DNA from: DATFXM01 sp035315885
GTDB taxonomy: Bacteria > Acidobacteriota > Blastocatellia > UBA7656
Direction: 5' to 3'
Assembly: GCA_035315885.1 (NCBI GenBank)
Contig: DATFXM010000041.1
Location: 1 to 56,453 of the forward strand
DNA: 56,453 bases
Shown: positions 37,791-46,100 of the stretch, one piece after another
Numbering within the stretch: position 1 is the stretch's first letter
How the letters are laid out: every line of letters begins with the position of its first letter
The notes under the pieces: generated by a model
Database searches by the model: none
Told to the model about the DNA's origin: nothing
Seen by the model: only the letters and a program-made list of their open reading frames with translations
Position numbers and translations under genes: made by a program

Positions 37791-37813
37791 AGAAGACTGG
37801 CCTTGAGCAGTCG

Positions 37814-38698
37814 TTAAACTCTGCGGCCGAAGACTTCGAGTAATGCCGCAGGTCGATCGGTCTTGATGGCGTCCGCACCGAGCGTTGCCATCGCCCGCGC
37901 AACTTCAGGCGAATCCACCGTCCATACCCACACTTCCACACCAGCTTTGTGGGCCGCTTCAGCGACATCCATGGACATCTTCTTGTATGAAACCGATATG
38001 GAGTGGGGCTTGAACTTCAAAACGTGTTCGAGGGCAACGGAGAAGGGAACCGAGTCGTCGTAGCCGGGATTGATATGCAGCTTTATTCCCGGACCGAGTC
38101 CCTCGCGAAGCTTGTGCGCGGTCTCGAGGTCCGGAGCCTCGAGAACCACACGATCCAGCTCGGGGAACTTTCTGAGCGACAGAATTGTCTTGTGGACCAG
38201 CTCGTCAAACCGCGCGCACCGCTTCAACTCGATATTCAGTAGCACGCCTTTGACTTGCGACAGCAGATCATCGAGTTTCGGAATGTGCCGTCCGCCTTTG
38301 TCTTCTCCGACTGGAACAAGGGTTTGCCGAGTCAGCTCGGGATAGGTCATGTCGGAGATGAGACGCGTTCGCAACGGAGGAGCCAGTCCCTCAACTCTTC
38401 CGAAGTAGTCATCGTGGTAAACGACTACCACACCATCGCGCGTCAATCTGATGTCGGTTTCTATGCCGTCGGCTCCGATTCTTGCTGCGCGCTGAAACGC
38501 TCCTATCGTGTTTTCTGTGGATTCCTTTGAGCCTCCGCGGTGCGCGATAACCATCGGATGCGCGGAGCGCGGGACGTCCTGAACAGATGCGCTCAAGCCG
38601 AAGCTCGGCCCTGTCGCGAGCAGTCCGGACAACACCATCGCCAGCGCCGGAATTGCAGCAATCGTACCCAACGGAAATGCCTTGAAGAATCTTTTCAT
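37814..38698 (-). CDS. Glycerophosphodiester phosphodiesterase, exported
   Basis: 294 residues with an N-terminal hydrophobic export segment (about 9-30), then a TIM-barrel GDPD domain. Active-site residues are readable: H53 in IAHRGG, E62 in STENT, E80 and D82 in GIETDIRLTRDG, and H95 in VVYHDD. It splits glycerophosphodiesters from phospholipid turnover into glycerol 3-phosphate and an alcohol, calcium-dependent in relatives. AGGAGA lies about 12 bases before the ATG. The HIT gene is 23 bases upstream on the same strand. Confidence 0.94.
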   Translation of the reverse strand: MKRFFKAFPLGTIAAIPALAMVLSGLLATGPSFGLSASVQDVPRSAHPMVIAHRGGSKESTENTIGAFQRAARIGADGIETDIRLTRDGVVVVYHDDYFGRVEGLAPPLRTRLISDMTYPELTRQTLVPVGEDKGGRHIPKLDDLLSQVKGVLLNIELKRCARFDELVHKTILSLRKFPELDRVVLEAPDLETAHKLREGLGPGIKLHINPGYDDSVPFSVALEHVLKFKPHSISVSYKKMSMDVAEAAHKAGVEVWVWTVDSPEVARAMATLGADAIKTDRPAALLEVFGRRV

Positions 38699-38721
38699 GA
38701 CTTGATCAGATCTCCTGTTGA

Positions 38722-39204
38722 TTAACCGGCGAAGTGCTTCTGAAGCTTGCTCCAGGTAGTTTGCAGGTCTTCGGGGAGCACCCGTGTTTCGCCGACGATC
38801 GATACAAAATTGGCATCCCCATTCCAGCGAGGGACTATGTGCAGGTGCAGATGGTCTGCGACTCCTGCGCCTGCCGCGCGTCCCAAATTCATCCCGATGT
38901 TAAAGCCGTTTGGTTTGTATTCCGATTCAAGTGCGGATTGTGCACGTTTGGCCAATTGCATCATCTCGGTGGTAGTTTGGTCGTCGACTTCGGCGAGCGA
39001 TGCGGCGTGCTTATAGGGCACGACCATCAAGTGGCCTGGCGTGTAAGGAAAAAGGTTGAGGATAAGAAAATTGAAAGTCGCACGATGAACGACGAAGTTC
39101 TGGTCGTCATGCTGTTCTTGAACGACACGGCAAAAAACGCAGCCCGGCACGTGCTCAACGTTCGAGATGTATTGATATCGCCAGGGACTCCAGATGTGCT
39201 CCAT
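38722..39204 (-). CDS. HIT-family nucleotide hydrolase or phosphorylase (Ap4A type)
   Basis: 160 residues. The HIT motif HLHLHIVPRW carries the nucleophilic His. An N-terminal Cys pair (C22-V-F-C25) with a later His suggests the zinc-bearing Ap4A phosphorylase-like subgroup. I chose the ATG at 39204 (MEHIWSPWRYQYI, the conserved start); upstream in-frame codons are encoded by heptad repeats at 39207-39224 and are probably not translated. No ribosome site is evident, perhaps because the repeat displaced it. It lies 54 bases after sppA. Confidence 0.9.
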   Translation of the reverse strand: MEHIWSPWRYQYISNVEHVPGCVFCRVVQEQHDDQNFVVHRATFNFLILNLFPYTPGHLMVVPYKHAASLAEVDDQTTTEMMQLAKRAQSALESEYKPNGFNIGMNLGRAAGAGVADHLHLHIVPRWNGDANFVSIVGETRVLPEDLQTTWSKLQKHFAG

Positions 39205-39206
39205 AA

Positions 39207-39224
39207 GAGTGCTGAGTGCCGAGT
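39207..39224. repeat. Short heptad tract next to the HIT start codon
   Basis: Two and a half units of GAGTGCT/GAGTGCC end two bases from the HIT start codon. It is the same unit as in the element at 40184; no inverse arm is seen. Confidence 0.5.
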
Positions 39225-39258
39225 TACGCAACCCCTTTGGGGTTGGCAATCAATGTTC

Positions 39259-40170
39259 TCATTTCCACAAGTACTCGAATTCCAAACGAGCGCCTGGAAT
39301 TTGAATCGGGGTCCGGGAGAGTAAGTCACCCACGTCGGTGCTGGTCAGCAGATCCAGAAGCGATTGCCGACGCGGCTTCGGCGGGGTCACGATCTGCGGC
39401 TCTCCGCGAATCTGTGCAAGCTCCGCAGTCTTCTTCAACGCGAAGTCGTAGTTGCCGAGATCGTCTACAAGCTTCTCCTTCAACGCTTCTTCGCCAGTAT
39501 AAACTCGACCGTCGGCAAGTTTCAGTACCTGTTCGCGACTCAGGAAGTCTTTTCTCCCCTGGGCGACCGTGTTCACGAATTGTCCGAACATCTGATTGAT
39601 CAGCCCCTGCATGTACTCGCGCTCCTTCGGGGTGAGCGCTCGTGTGGGGGAGCCCACGTCCTTGAATTCACCGCTCTTGATTACCTGAGGTTCCATCTGC
39701 GCCCACTTCAGGAGATTCCCGTAGTTCACCCATTCGGCGATCACTCCGATTGAGCCTGTCACGGTTCCGGGGTTCGCGATGATTTTATCCGCGCCGCACG
39801 CGATGTAATACCCGCCGGACGCGGCTACTGAACCCATCGACACTACGATCTTTTTCTTCTTCTCCTCCTTGAGCCACCGCACCTGATCGCTGATTTCCTG
39901 CGAAGCGGCCACCCCGCCGCCGGGACTGTCGATTCGGAGCAGGATCGCTTTGACCCGAGGATCGTCAGCGTACATCTTCAACTGTTCGTTCACCGTCTTG
40001 GAATCAAAGATCACGCCCTCGATGTAAACAACTGCGATTCTGTCTCCCCCAAGCGATACCCAGCCCCCGCCCCGCGAGAGAATAACCGCGGCGAACAATA
40101 TGACCGCTATAAAAAACACTAGTGCGAAACCGGCGATGATGAATATCGTCGCTACATTTGACCGTTTCAT
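39259..40170 (-). CDS. sppA: Signal peptide peptidase, S49 family
   Basis: 303 residues: one membrane helix (about 8-31), then the S49 domain. The catalytic dyad is Ser118 in VAASGGYY and Lys170 in GEFKDVGS, 52 residues apart, as in the short Bacillus-type enzyme. It degrades cleaved signal peptides in the membrane. AGAGGA stands five bases ahead of the ATG. A GAGTGCT heptad element begins 13 bases upstream of the start codon (40184). Confidence 0.95.
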   Translation of the reverse strand: MKRSNVATIFIIAGFALVFFIAVILFAAVILSRGGGWVSLGGDRIAVVYIEGVIFDSKTVNEQLKMYADDPRVKAILLRIDSPGGGVAASQEISDQVRWLKEEKKKKIVVSMGSVAASGGYYIACGADKIIANPGTVTGSIGVIAEWVNYGNLLKWAQMEPQVIKSGEFKDVGSPTRALTPKEREYMQGLINQMFGQFVNTVAQGRKDFLSREQVLKLADGRVYTGEEALKEKLVDDLGNYDFALKKTAELAQIRGEPQIVTPPKPRRQSLLDLLTSTDVGDLLSRTPIQIPGARLEFEYLWK

Positions 40171-40183
40171 AGTTCCTCTAAGC

Positions 40184-40301
40184 GAGTGCTAGTGCTGAGT
40201 GCTGAGTGCTGAGTCTTGAAAAATCGGCTAACTTTGTTTTGGTTCCAAGTCTTTTATCAATTGAAATCTGGCGCAAACCTCAGCACTCAGCACTCAGCAC
40301 T
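40184..40301. repeat. Inverted heptad-repeat element, GAGTGCT type
   Basis: Left arm 40184-40214 (GAGTGCT units, four copies, one interrupted) and right arm 40279-40301 (CTCAGCA units, three copies), exact inverses, with a core of 64 bases. It lies between rpsA and sppA. It matches the size and plan of the elements at 5424 and 16868. Confidence 0.8.
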
Positions 40302-40308
40302 ATTAAAC

Positions 40309-40387
40309 ACGATCAGCCACCTAAAATCATCTTTCATTGCCTTATGGAAATCAAAGCGTTGAAAGCTGATTGCCGGTGGCTGATCGT
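40309..40387. repeat. 13-base perfect inverted repeat behind rpsA
   Basis: ACGATCAGCCACC (40309-40321) and its exact inverse (40375-40387), with an inner CTTTCA/TGAAAG pair (40331-40336, 40360-40365). It lies 20 bases downstream of the rpsA stop and may form a stem-loop that ends or stabilises the rpsA transcript. There is no T-run after it on the minus strand. Confidence 0.65.
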
Positions 40388-40407
40388 ATCAAGGCGATGA
40401 GTGGTTG

Positions 40408-42291
40408 TTACTCGCTCTTCTTGTCAACCGAGGAGCCCAGCAGGTTGGCAATGTCGCCAAGCGTAGCCATCCCCGCTCCGGTCTCCTGATAGTTCCGCAC
40501 GTCTTCCGGATCGTCTTCCTTTCCGACTGCCCGCGCCGAAAGACCTATCTTCTTCTGCCCTGGATCCAGCTTCAGAATCTTGAACTGCAACACCTGACCG
40601 ATCTTCACCGCATCCTCGGGCTTCTCAACGCGTGAGTCGCTCAGTTCGGAAACGTGGCACAGACCCTCGATTCCTTCCTCGATCTCAACGAATGCGCCGA
40701 AGTTGGCAAAACGCACAACCTTCCCGGTTATCACGTCACCCAACCGGTGCGTTTCGAAGAAGCGATCCCAGGCGTTGGGCTCCAGATCTTTGATTGAAAG
40801 GCTCAGGCGCCTGCCATCGATGTCGATGTTGGTAATGACCGCATCCACCTGCTGTCCTTTTTTCAAGACGTCCGAAGGATGTTTTATGCGTTTAGTCCAC
40901 GAGATGTCGGAGACGTGGACCAGCCCGTCGATTCCGTCTTCGATTTCGACGAACGCGCCAAAGTCGGTCAGCGATCGGACCTTTCCAGTCACATGCGAGC
41001 CGACGTGATAGCGCTCGGGCAGAGTCTCCCACGGATCCTGAGATACCTGTTTGATTCCGAGGCTGATGCGCCGATTGTTTGAATCGGCATCCAGCACGAC
41101 TGCCTCGACCTCTTGTCCAATCGACAACAGCTTCGATGGATGCTTCAAGCGCTTGGACCAGGTCATCTCGGTAACGTGGACAAGGCCTTCGACACCGGGT
41201 TCGATTTCTATGAACGCGCCGTAGTCGGTAAGGCTTACAACTTTGCCGTTGACGCGAGAGCCCTTCGGGAAGCGCTCAGCCACGCTTTGCCACGGATCGG
41301 GCAGAAGCTGTTTGTAGCCGAGCGAGATCCGCTCCTTCTCGCGATCGAACTTAAGAACTTTTACCTGCACTGACTCGCCCACCTTGACCACTTCGGTTGG
41401 CGACTGGATACGACCCCAGCTCATGTCGATTATGTGCAGCAGTCCGTCGATGCCGCCCAGATCTATGAACGCGCCATAGTCGGTGATATTCTTAACTACA
41501 CCTTCGAGAATGACGCCTTCCTCGATGTTGCTGAGCGTTTCTGCCTTCTTCTTGCCGACGGTCTCTTCGATGACCGCCTTGCGAGACACAACGACATTGC
41601 CGCGTTTGCGATTGAGCTTGATGACTCTGACTTCGATGTGCTGGCCGAGGAATGCCTCGAGATTGCGCACGGGTCGGACATCGATCTGCGAGCCGGGAAG
41701 AAATGCCGGGACTCCGTCGAGATCTACCTTCAGTCCGCCCTTAATGCGCTCGACCACGCGGCCGGTGATCGTCTCCTGGGTTTGATTGGCGTGTCGCAGC
41801 CGTTCCCATGACTGCATTTGCATCGCGGCGGCGCGAGAGAGAACTGCGTAGCCGTCCTGGTTTTCGAGGCTCTTGATAAGGACGTCGACCTCATCGCCGC
41901 GTTTGACCGTGAGGTTTCCCTGGCGATCGGTGAACTCTTCGCGCGCAACAACGCCCTCGGACTTGTAGCCGATATCCACCAGTACGTTCTGGTCGGAGAT
42001 TCCAACTACGGTGCCCCGCACGATCTCGCCTTCCTGGAGGGTGGCTGCAGTTTCCTTCTCGTAGTTCTCGAGCATCGCGCTGAAGTCTTGCGCGGCTCCA
42101 GTCTCCGATTCAGCGGCGGCAGCAGGTTCTGTCGGTTGTGTGGTTGGAGCCTGTTGCGTTGTATCAGCGACAGCTCGTGGCTCAACGGCTGTAGCTTCTG
42201 GGCCGGCGCTGTGCCCTTGCGTGGCGGGCTCTTCTTTGGCGCTGTCAGCCGCCGCGCCAGCACCGGACTGGTTTAAGTTTTCGATCGCCAT
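40408..42291 (-). CDS. rpsA: 30S ribosomal protein S1
   Basis: 627 residues. Six S1 (OB-fold) domains run from about residue 85 to 600; the third to sixth show the repeated pattern YGAF-x-D/E-I/L-x-G-x-x-G-L-x-H with KRIKHPSDV-like linkers. S1 binds mRNA and brings it to the 30S subunit. The first 70 residues are an Ala/Thr/Gln/Glu-rich, low-complexity extension not typical of S1. A strong GAGGAGGGG ribosome site is 11 bases before the ATG. Upstream lie a possible near promoter (TACTAT box at 42343-42348) and the structured region 42401-42631. Confidence 0.97.
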   Translation of the reverse strand: MAIENLNQSGAGAAADSAKEEPATQGHSAGPEATAVEPRAVADTTQQAPTTQPTEPAAAAESETGAAQDFSAMLENYEKETAATLQEGEIVRGTVVGISDQNVLVDIGYKSEGVVAREEFTDRQGNLTVKRGDEVDVLIKSLENQDGYAVLSRAAAMQMQSWERLRHANQTQETITGRVVERIKGGLKVDLDGVPAFLPGSQIDVRPVRNLEAFLGQHIEVRVIKLNRKRGNVVVSRKAVIEETVGKKKAETLSNIEEGVILEGVVKNITDYGAFIDLGGIDGLLHIIDMSWGRIQSPTEVVKVGESVQVKVLKFDREKERISLGYKQLLPDPWQSVAERFPKGSRVNGKVVSLTDYGAFIEIEPGVEGLVHVTEMTWSKRLKHPSKLLSIGQEVEAVVLDADSNNRRISLGIKQVSQDPWETLPERYHVGSHVTGKVRSLTDFGAFVEIEDGIDGLVHVSDISWTKRIKHPSDVLKKGQQVDAVITNIDIDGRRLSLSIKDLEPNAWDRFFETHRLGDVITGKVVRFANFGAFVEIEEGIEGLCHVSELSDSRVEKPEDAVKIGQVLQFKILKLDPGQKKIGLSARAVGKEDDPEDVRNYQETGAGMATLGDIANLLGSSVDKKSE

Positions 42292-42400
42292 TTAGTTGCT
42301 ACCCCTCCTCAGTCTTCCATATTGCAGGTTTAACTGTGCCCCATAGTATGCGCGAACCCTCTTTAAGGTTCAAGCCTACGAAGAAATCCGAAGCGACCCC

Positions 42401-42460
42401 AAAACCCGCGGACACCAATTCGAGCCCTTGCTCGCCTAAGGGCTCGGTGTTGACCGCGGG
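42401..42460 (-). terminator. Strong hairpin with T-run upstream of rpsA
   Basis: 20 base pairs in three helices (42405-42411 with 42454-42460; 42412-42416 with 42446-42450; 42422-42429 with 42438-42445) followed on the minus strand by TTTT. It may end the upstream small RNA or act as an attenuator for rpsA, 110 bases before the rpsA start. Confidence 0.55.
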
Positions 42461-42596
42461 CACTGAGCTAAAACTCTAAGAAGGTGTCTTCGGTGCTGCG
42501 GGCCCTCTTCGATGAAGAAGAGTGTGGCAGGACTCCGGTGCACGCACCTTTTTCCTTATCACATTCTCATTGTCACTTCGTGCTTCTTTGAGGCAA
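42401..42596 (-). ncRNA. Candidate structured RNA or long rpsA leader
   Basis: Read on the minus strand, a promoter (42603-42631) should start transcription near 42596. The transcript would form domain 1 (closing helix AAGGTG 42481-42486 with CACCTT 42545-42550; inner CTCTTC/GAAGAG hairpin near 42505-42522) and domain 2 (42405-42460: CCCGCGG/CCGCGGG, ACACC/GGTGT and GAGCCCTT/AAGGGCTC helices), then TTTT at 42401-42404. This gives about 195 nt with its own promoter and a terminator-like end. It may be an independent small RNA or an attenuating leader of rpsA. I do not recognise a known family: no RNase P, tmRNA or SRP signatures. Confidence 0.4.
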
Positions 42597-42602
42597 GTGC
42601 CA

Positions 42603-42631
42603 ACTCTACACTTTGCCCATTTCAGTGTCAA
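42603..42631 (-). promoter_or_regulatory. Sigma70-type promoter upstream of rpsA
   Basis: Minus strand: -35 TTGACA (42626-42631, perfect), 17-base spacer, -10 TAGAGT (42603-42608, four of six consensus bases). It reads toward the structured region and rpsA. Confidence 0.6.
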
Positions 42632-43146
42632 GGAAACTACTTGCCAGCCTTAAGCCACATCTTATTAACCTCGCTTAACGAACTAAATGCTTGCCACCCC
42701 TCCGTCGTTAAGATATACTGCGGCGCTTGCGAGTTCGAAAAAGGCCTTTCTAAATGGACCTTAAGCCTTGGTTCACCGCGTTGTTCAGTAGTAAGAACAG
42801 ACCAGATTTCTGAAAATCCGGAGGTCAGGCCCGGGAGTCAGAGTAGAGAGAGAATCGTAATCAACAAACGCTTTCGTCTCTCGGACTCTGCTCCTCAAAT
42901 CTAGCAGCAGAGCTATCGCTAAATCCTGGCCGTGTAGAGTCAGCTTCACCGCTCAACCCGGCGTTAAGTTGCAACAGCTAATATAGCAGCATCCATAAAG
43001 CAGCACCTGTAAGTTCAGTGAACCGGTAGCACGCTGAACTGCCTTACTCGATCGGTCAACTAATCGCAGTACGCACTATTGTAGCTGTCCCCCAGCTCGA
43101 AGAAGGAAACTGAGCCTGGGTCTCGGAATCGAGAGGTTACGCCCCG
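42632..43146. other. Intergenic stretch ahead of the M64-like gene
   Basis: 515 bases without a gene I can support. It contains an AGTTCAG/CTGAACT stem-loop (43012-43040) and a TCTCG-GAAT-CGAGA hairpin (43121-43134) whose right half runs into the ribosome site GAGAGG (43131-43136) of the next gene, so translation could be damped by that structure. The segment is more AT-rich than the coding DNA around it. No tRNA or riboswitch signature is recognised. Confidence 0.5.
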
Positions 43147-46100
43147 ATGTGTCGTAGATTGCCCCCGGTCGCCGCCCTGCTGGTTGTAACTGTCTTCTGT
43201 TCAATCTCACAAGCCGCCGTGCGCTCACGCTCAACCGCTATACCCGGCAACTACTCGCTCATTCTTGTAGACACAAACTCCCGGGCCGAACTCGCCGAGA
43301 CGCGAGATTTCATAGCGGCTCAGGGTGGCACCGTCGCAGTCGTAGTGCCGCCACATTCAATAATGGCCTGGATCACGCCAGAGGTCGCCGCACGAATCCG
43401 CGGACGAAATCGAATCCGATCTATACATACCGCCGAATCCGATCCTTCAAGGTCCGGGTTCGACGACCGCGAAACGCAGATCACCATCAAGCTCTTCAAC
43501 GATCTGATCTCCGGCAGGACCGCGCGCAAGATGCGCAGGGAAGCGAGCCAACCTACAGGCCCGGATACCGCCCGGCCTCCGGCGATTGATTGCTCGCTCC
43601 CGCATCCTTCAATCAACCGCGCAGACTTCTTGCGTAACTTGAGTTTGTTGGGAGTTGATACTGCCTCGGCCGGCGTGCGGTCTTCTGTTCGGCCTCAATT
43701 TCTAGGGGACAGCGATGTCATGGACGGCAGCGTGGCAGTGTGCGTCTTCCTCGTTGAAAGCAATGGGGGCATCGATCCGAATGTTTATTCTTGGAGTCAG
43801 GATGATCAGACGTTTGCGATTTCACAGGTGATTGAGGGACTCAACTGGTGGGTGGAGCAGTCGAGAGCGTTCAATCTTGCCCGGCCGCTTCAGTTCACCG
43901 TAGTTCCATTTCTCGCCAGCAACCCCGCGTGCCAGCAACCCTACGAACCGGTCCTCCATCCCGCCTCCGATGCAAACGCGTGGATCGATCGAATAATGAA
44001 CAATTTTGGCGCGACTGCCGGCGACGTATACGTCAAAGTCGGTTCGTTCAACGAGAAGGTCAAAGCGGAGAATCACACGAACTGGGCGTACTCGATGTTC
44101 ATTAATTACAACCCGGCTCCCGCACCCTCGGCTTTCACGGACGGCCGGTCGTCGTGGGCCTACATCGGCGGACCAATGGTCGTCTCACTCTTCCGTAGCT
44201 TTGGCTGGCCGTTGTGGAGGATAGCCGCGCACGAAACGGGACACATCTTTTACGCGTGCGATGAGTACTCTCAGCCGGGATATTTTACTTGCAGTTGTAC
44301 GTGCGCTCCCGAGGTGCGTCAGGACGCACTGAACGGGAACTGTCAGGACGTGTCGTGCGGTCATACCTCGGTCCCGTGCATGATGAGGCTCAACGACGTA
44401 GCCATCTGTCCGTTTACTGTTGCACAGATCGGTTGGACGGCAGCTGTTCCAAAGCCGCCGCCAACGGCTCCCTCGGGGTTACTTGCAACCGCATCAGGGC
44501 CAAACCAGGTAAGCTTGATCTGGCAGGATACATCTTCATCAGAAGATGGTTTCCAGATTGAACGGCAGGGCGGCTCAACCGCCGACTTTAGCCAGATCGC
44601 GGTTGTGGCGGCGAATTCCACCAGCTACTCCGATGCTACAGCGGTTGCGAATACCTCCTACACCTATCGAGTGAGGGCCTTCAACGCGACCGGTATCTCG
44701 GACTATTCGAATCAGGCGTCAGTGGTCACGCCGCAAACTGCAACGACGCTGTCGATCTCGACCACTGATTTGCCGGAGGCAACCGTAGACGTGGCCTACA
44801 GCCGCACCCTCGTTGCGAGCGGGGGCAAACCGGACTACACGTGGACGGTTGACAGCGGAGCTCTGCCCGCGGGCCTGTCCTTGTCGCAGACGGGAACCGT
44901 CTCGGGGACTCCAACCGCAGCCGGTTCTTCAAACGTGGTGATACGAGTAACCGACAGTCAGGGAAGCGTTGCGACCAAGGCGCTCAGTATTGCGGTTCGA
45001 CCTGCTGCTCCATTGACTATTGCGACTCAGCAGCTTCCGCGCGGATCCATCGGCAGTACCTACAGTCAAAGCATCGGCGCGAGCGGCGGTCAGACTCCAT
45101 ACACATGGACGCTGCAGGCAGGGTCGCTCCCCGACGGTCTCATCATAAGTCACGGCGGCGTGATTTCAGGAATACCGGAACACGCGGGCACATTCAGCTT
45201 CACCATCAAAGTAACCGATGCCTCCGGTTCGAACAGCAGCACCACGCTCGCGATAACAATCAACCCTAATGCGCTTGCTCTCACGCTTGATACTCAAAAC
45301 CTGTCTGACGCAGTAGTGGGTGAGGAGTACGCTGATCAACTGCAAGCCAGCGGAGGCAGCGCTCCCTACAACTGGGAGATCAGCAGCGGAGCCCTTCCCG
45401 ATGGCGTGACCTTGTCCGCTTCCGGCGCACTGTCCGGTACTCCGGTCACACAAGGTGAGTCGCAGTTCGAGATCACAGTAAGAGATCAAAGTGGCCAGTC
45501 GGTGTCACGGCGGTTTTCAATCGACGTCGATCCACCTCCTCAGCTCACGATTCTGACACCCCCAGCGCTCCCCGTGGCCGCGGTGGGATCGCCCTATCGA
45601 GTTGAACTGAAGGCAACCGCGGGCACCGAGCCGTATAAGTGGGCGAAGAAAAAGAAGAAGAAGTTCGGAAGCTTGCCTGAAGGAGTGTCAATTGGATCCG
45701 ACGGTGTAATTCTGGGCGTCCCGACGACGCAGAACACCTATCGCTTCACGATACTGGTTACGGATTCAGCGGACCGTCAGGCGTCGAGGGCGTTCACTCT
45801 TGAAGTCGGTCCGCCGCCTCCGCCGCTCTCGATCAGAACCGATACCCTTCCTCCGGCGTTGCAGGGACTTCCATACAACGCGGCAATGGAAGCTTTTGGA
45901 GGAGCCGCACCGTACGCATGGTCAATCGATGGCGGTACGCTGCCGATAGGTTTGCAAATGAACTCGGCCGGACTTGTCACCGGACGAGCAACGCAGCTAG
46001 GCGCGGCGACTTTTACTGCGCGAGTCAGAGACGCAGTCGGCACAACCACGAGCAGAACGATTCTAATGGTAGTTCAGCCGCCGCCTCCCCCTCTGACAAT

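Noticed and set aside
42512..42904. Open frame of 130 codons on the plus strand upstream of the M64-like gene
   Set aside because: It starts inside the structured RNA region, has no ribosome site, no domain, and a Cys/Ser-rich composition unlike the real genes.
43081..43146. c-di-GMP or other riboswitch ahead of the M64-like gene
   Set aside because: GGAAACTGAGCC and a small hairpin looked suggestive, but the conserved core of known classes could not be matched.
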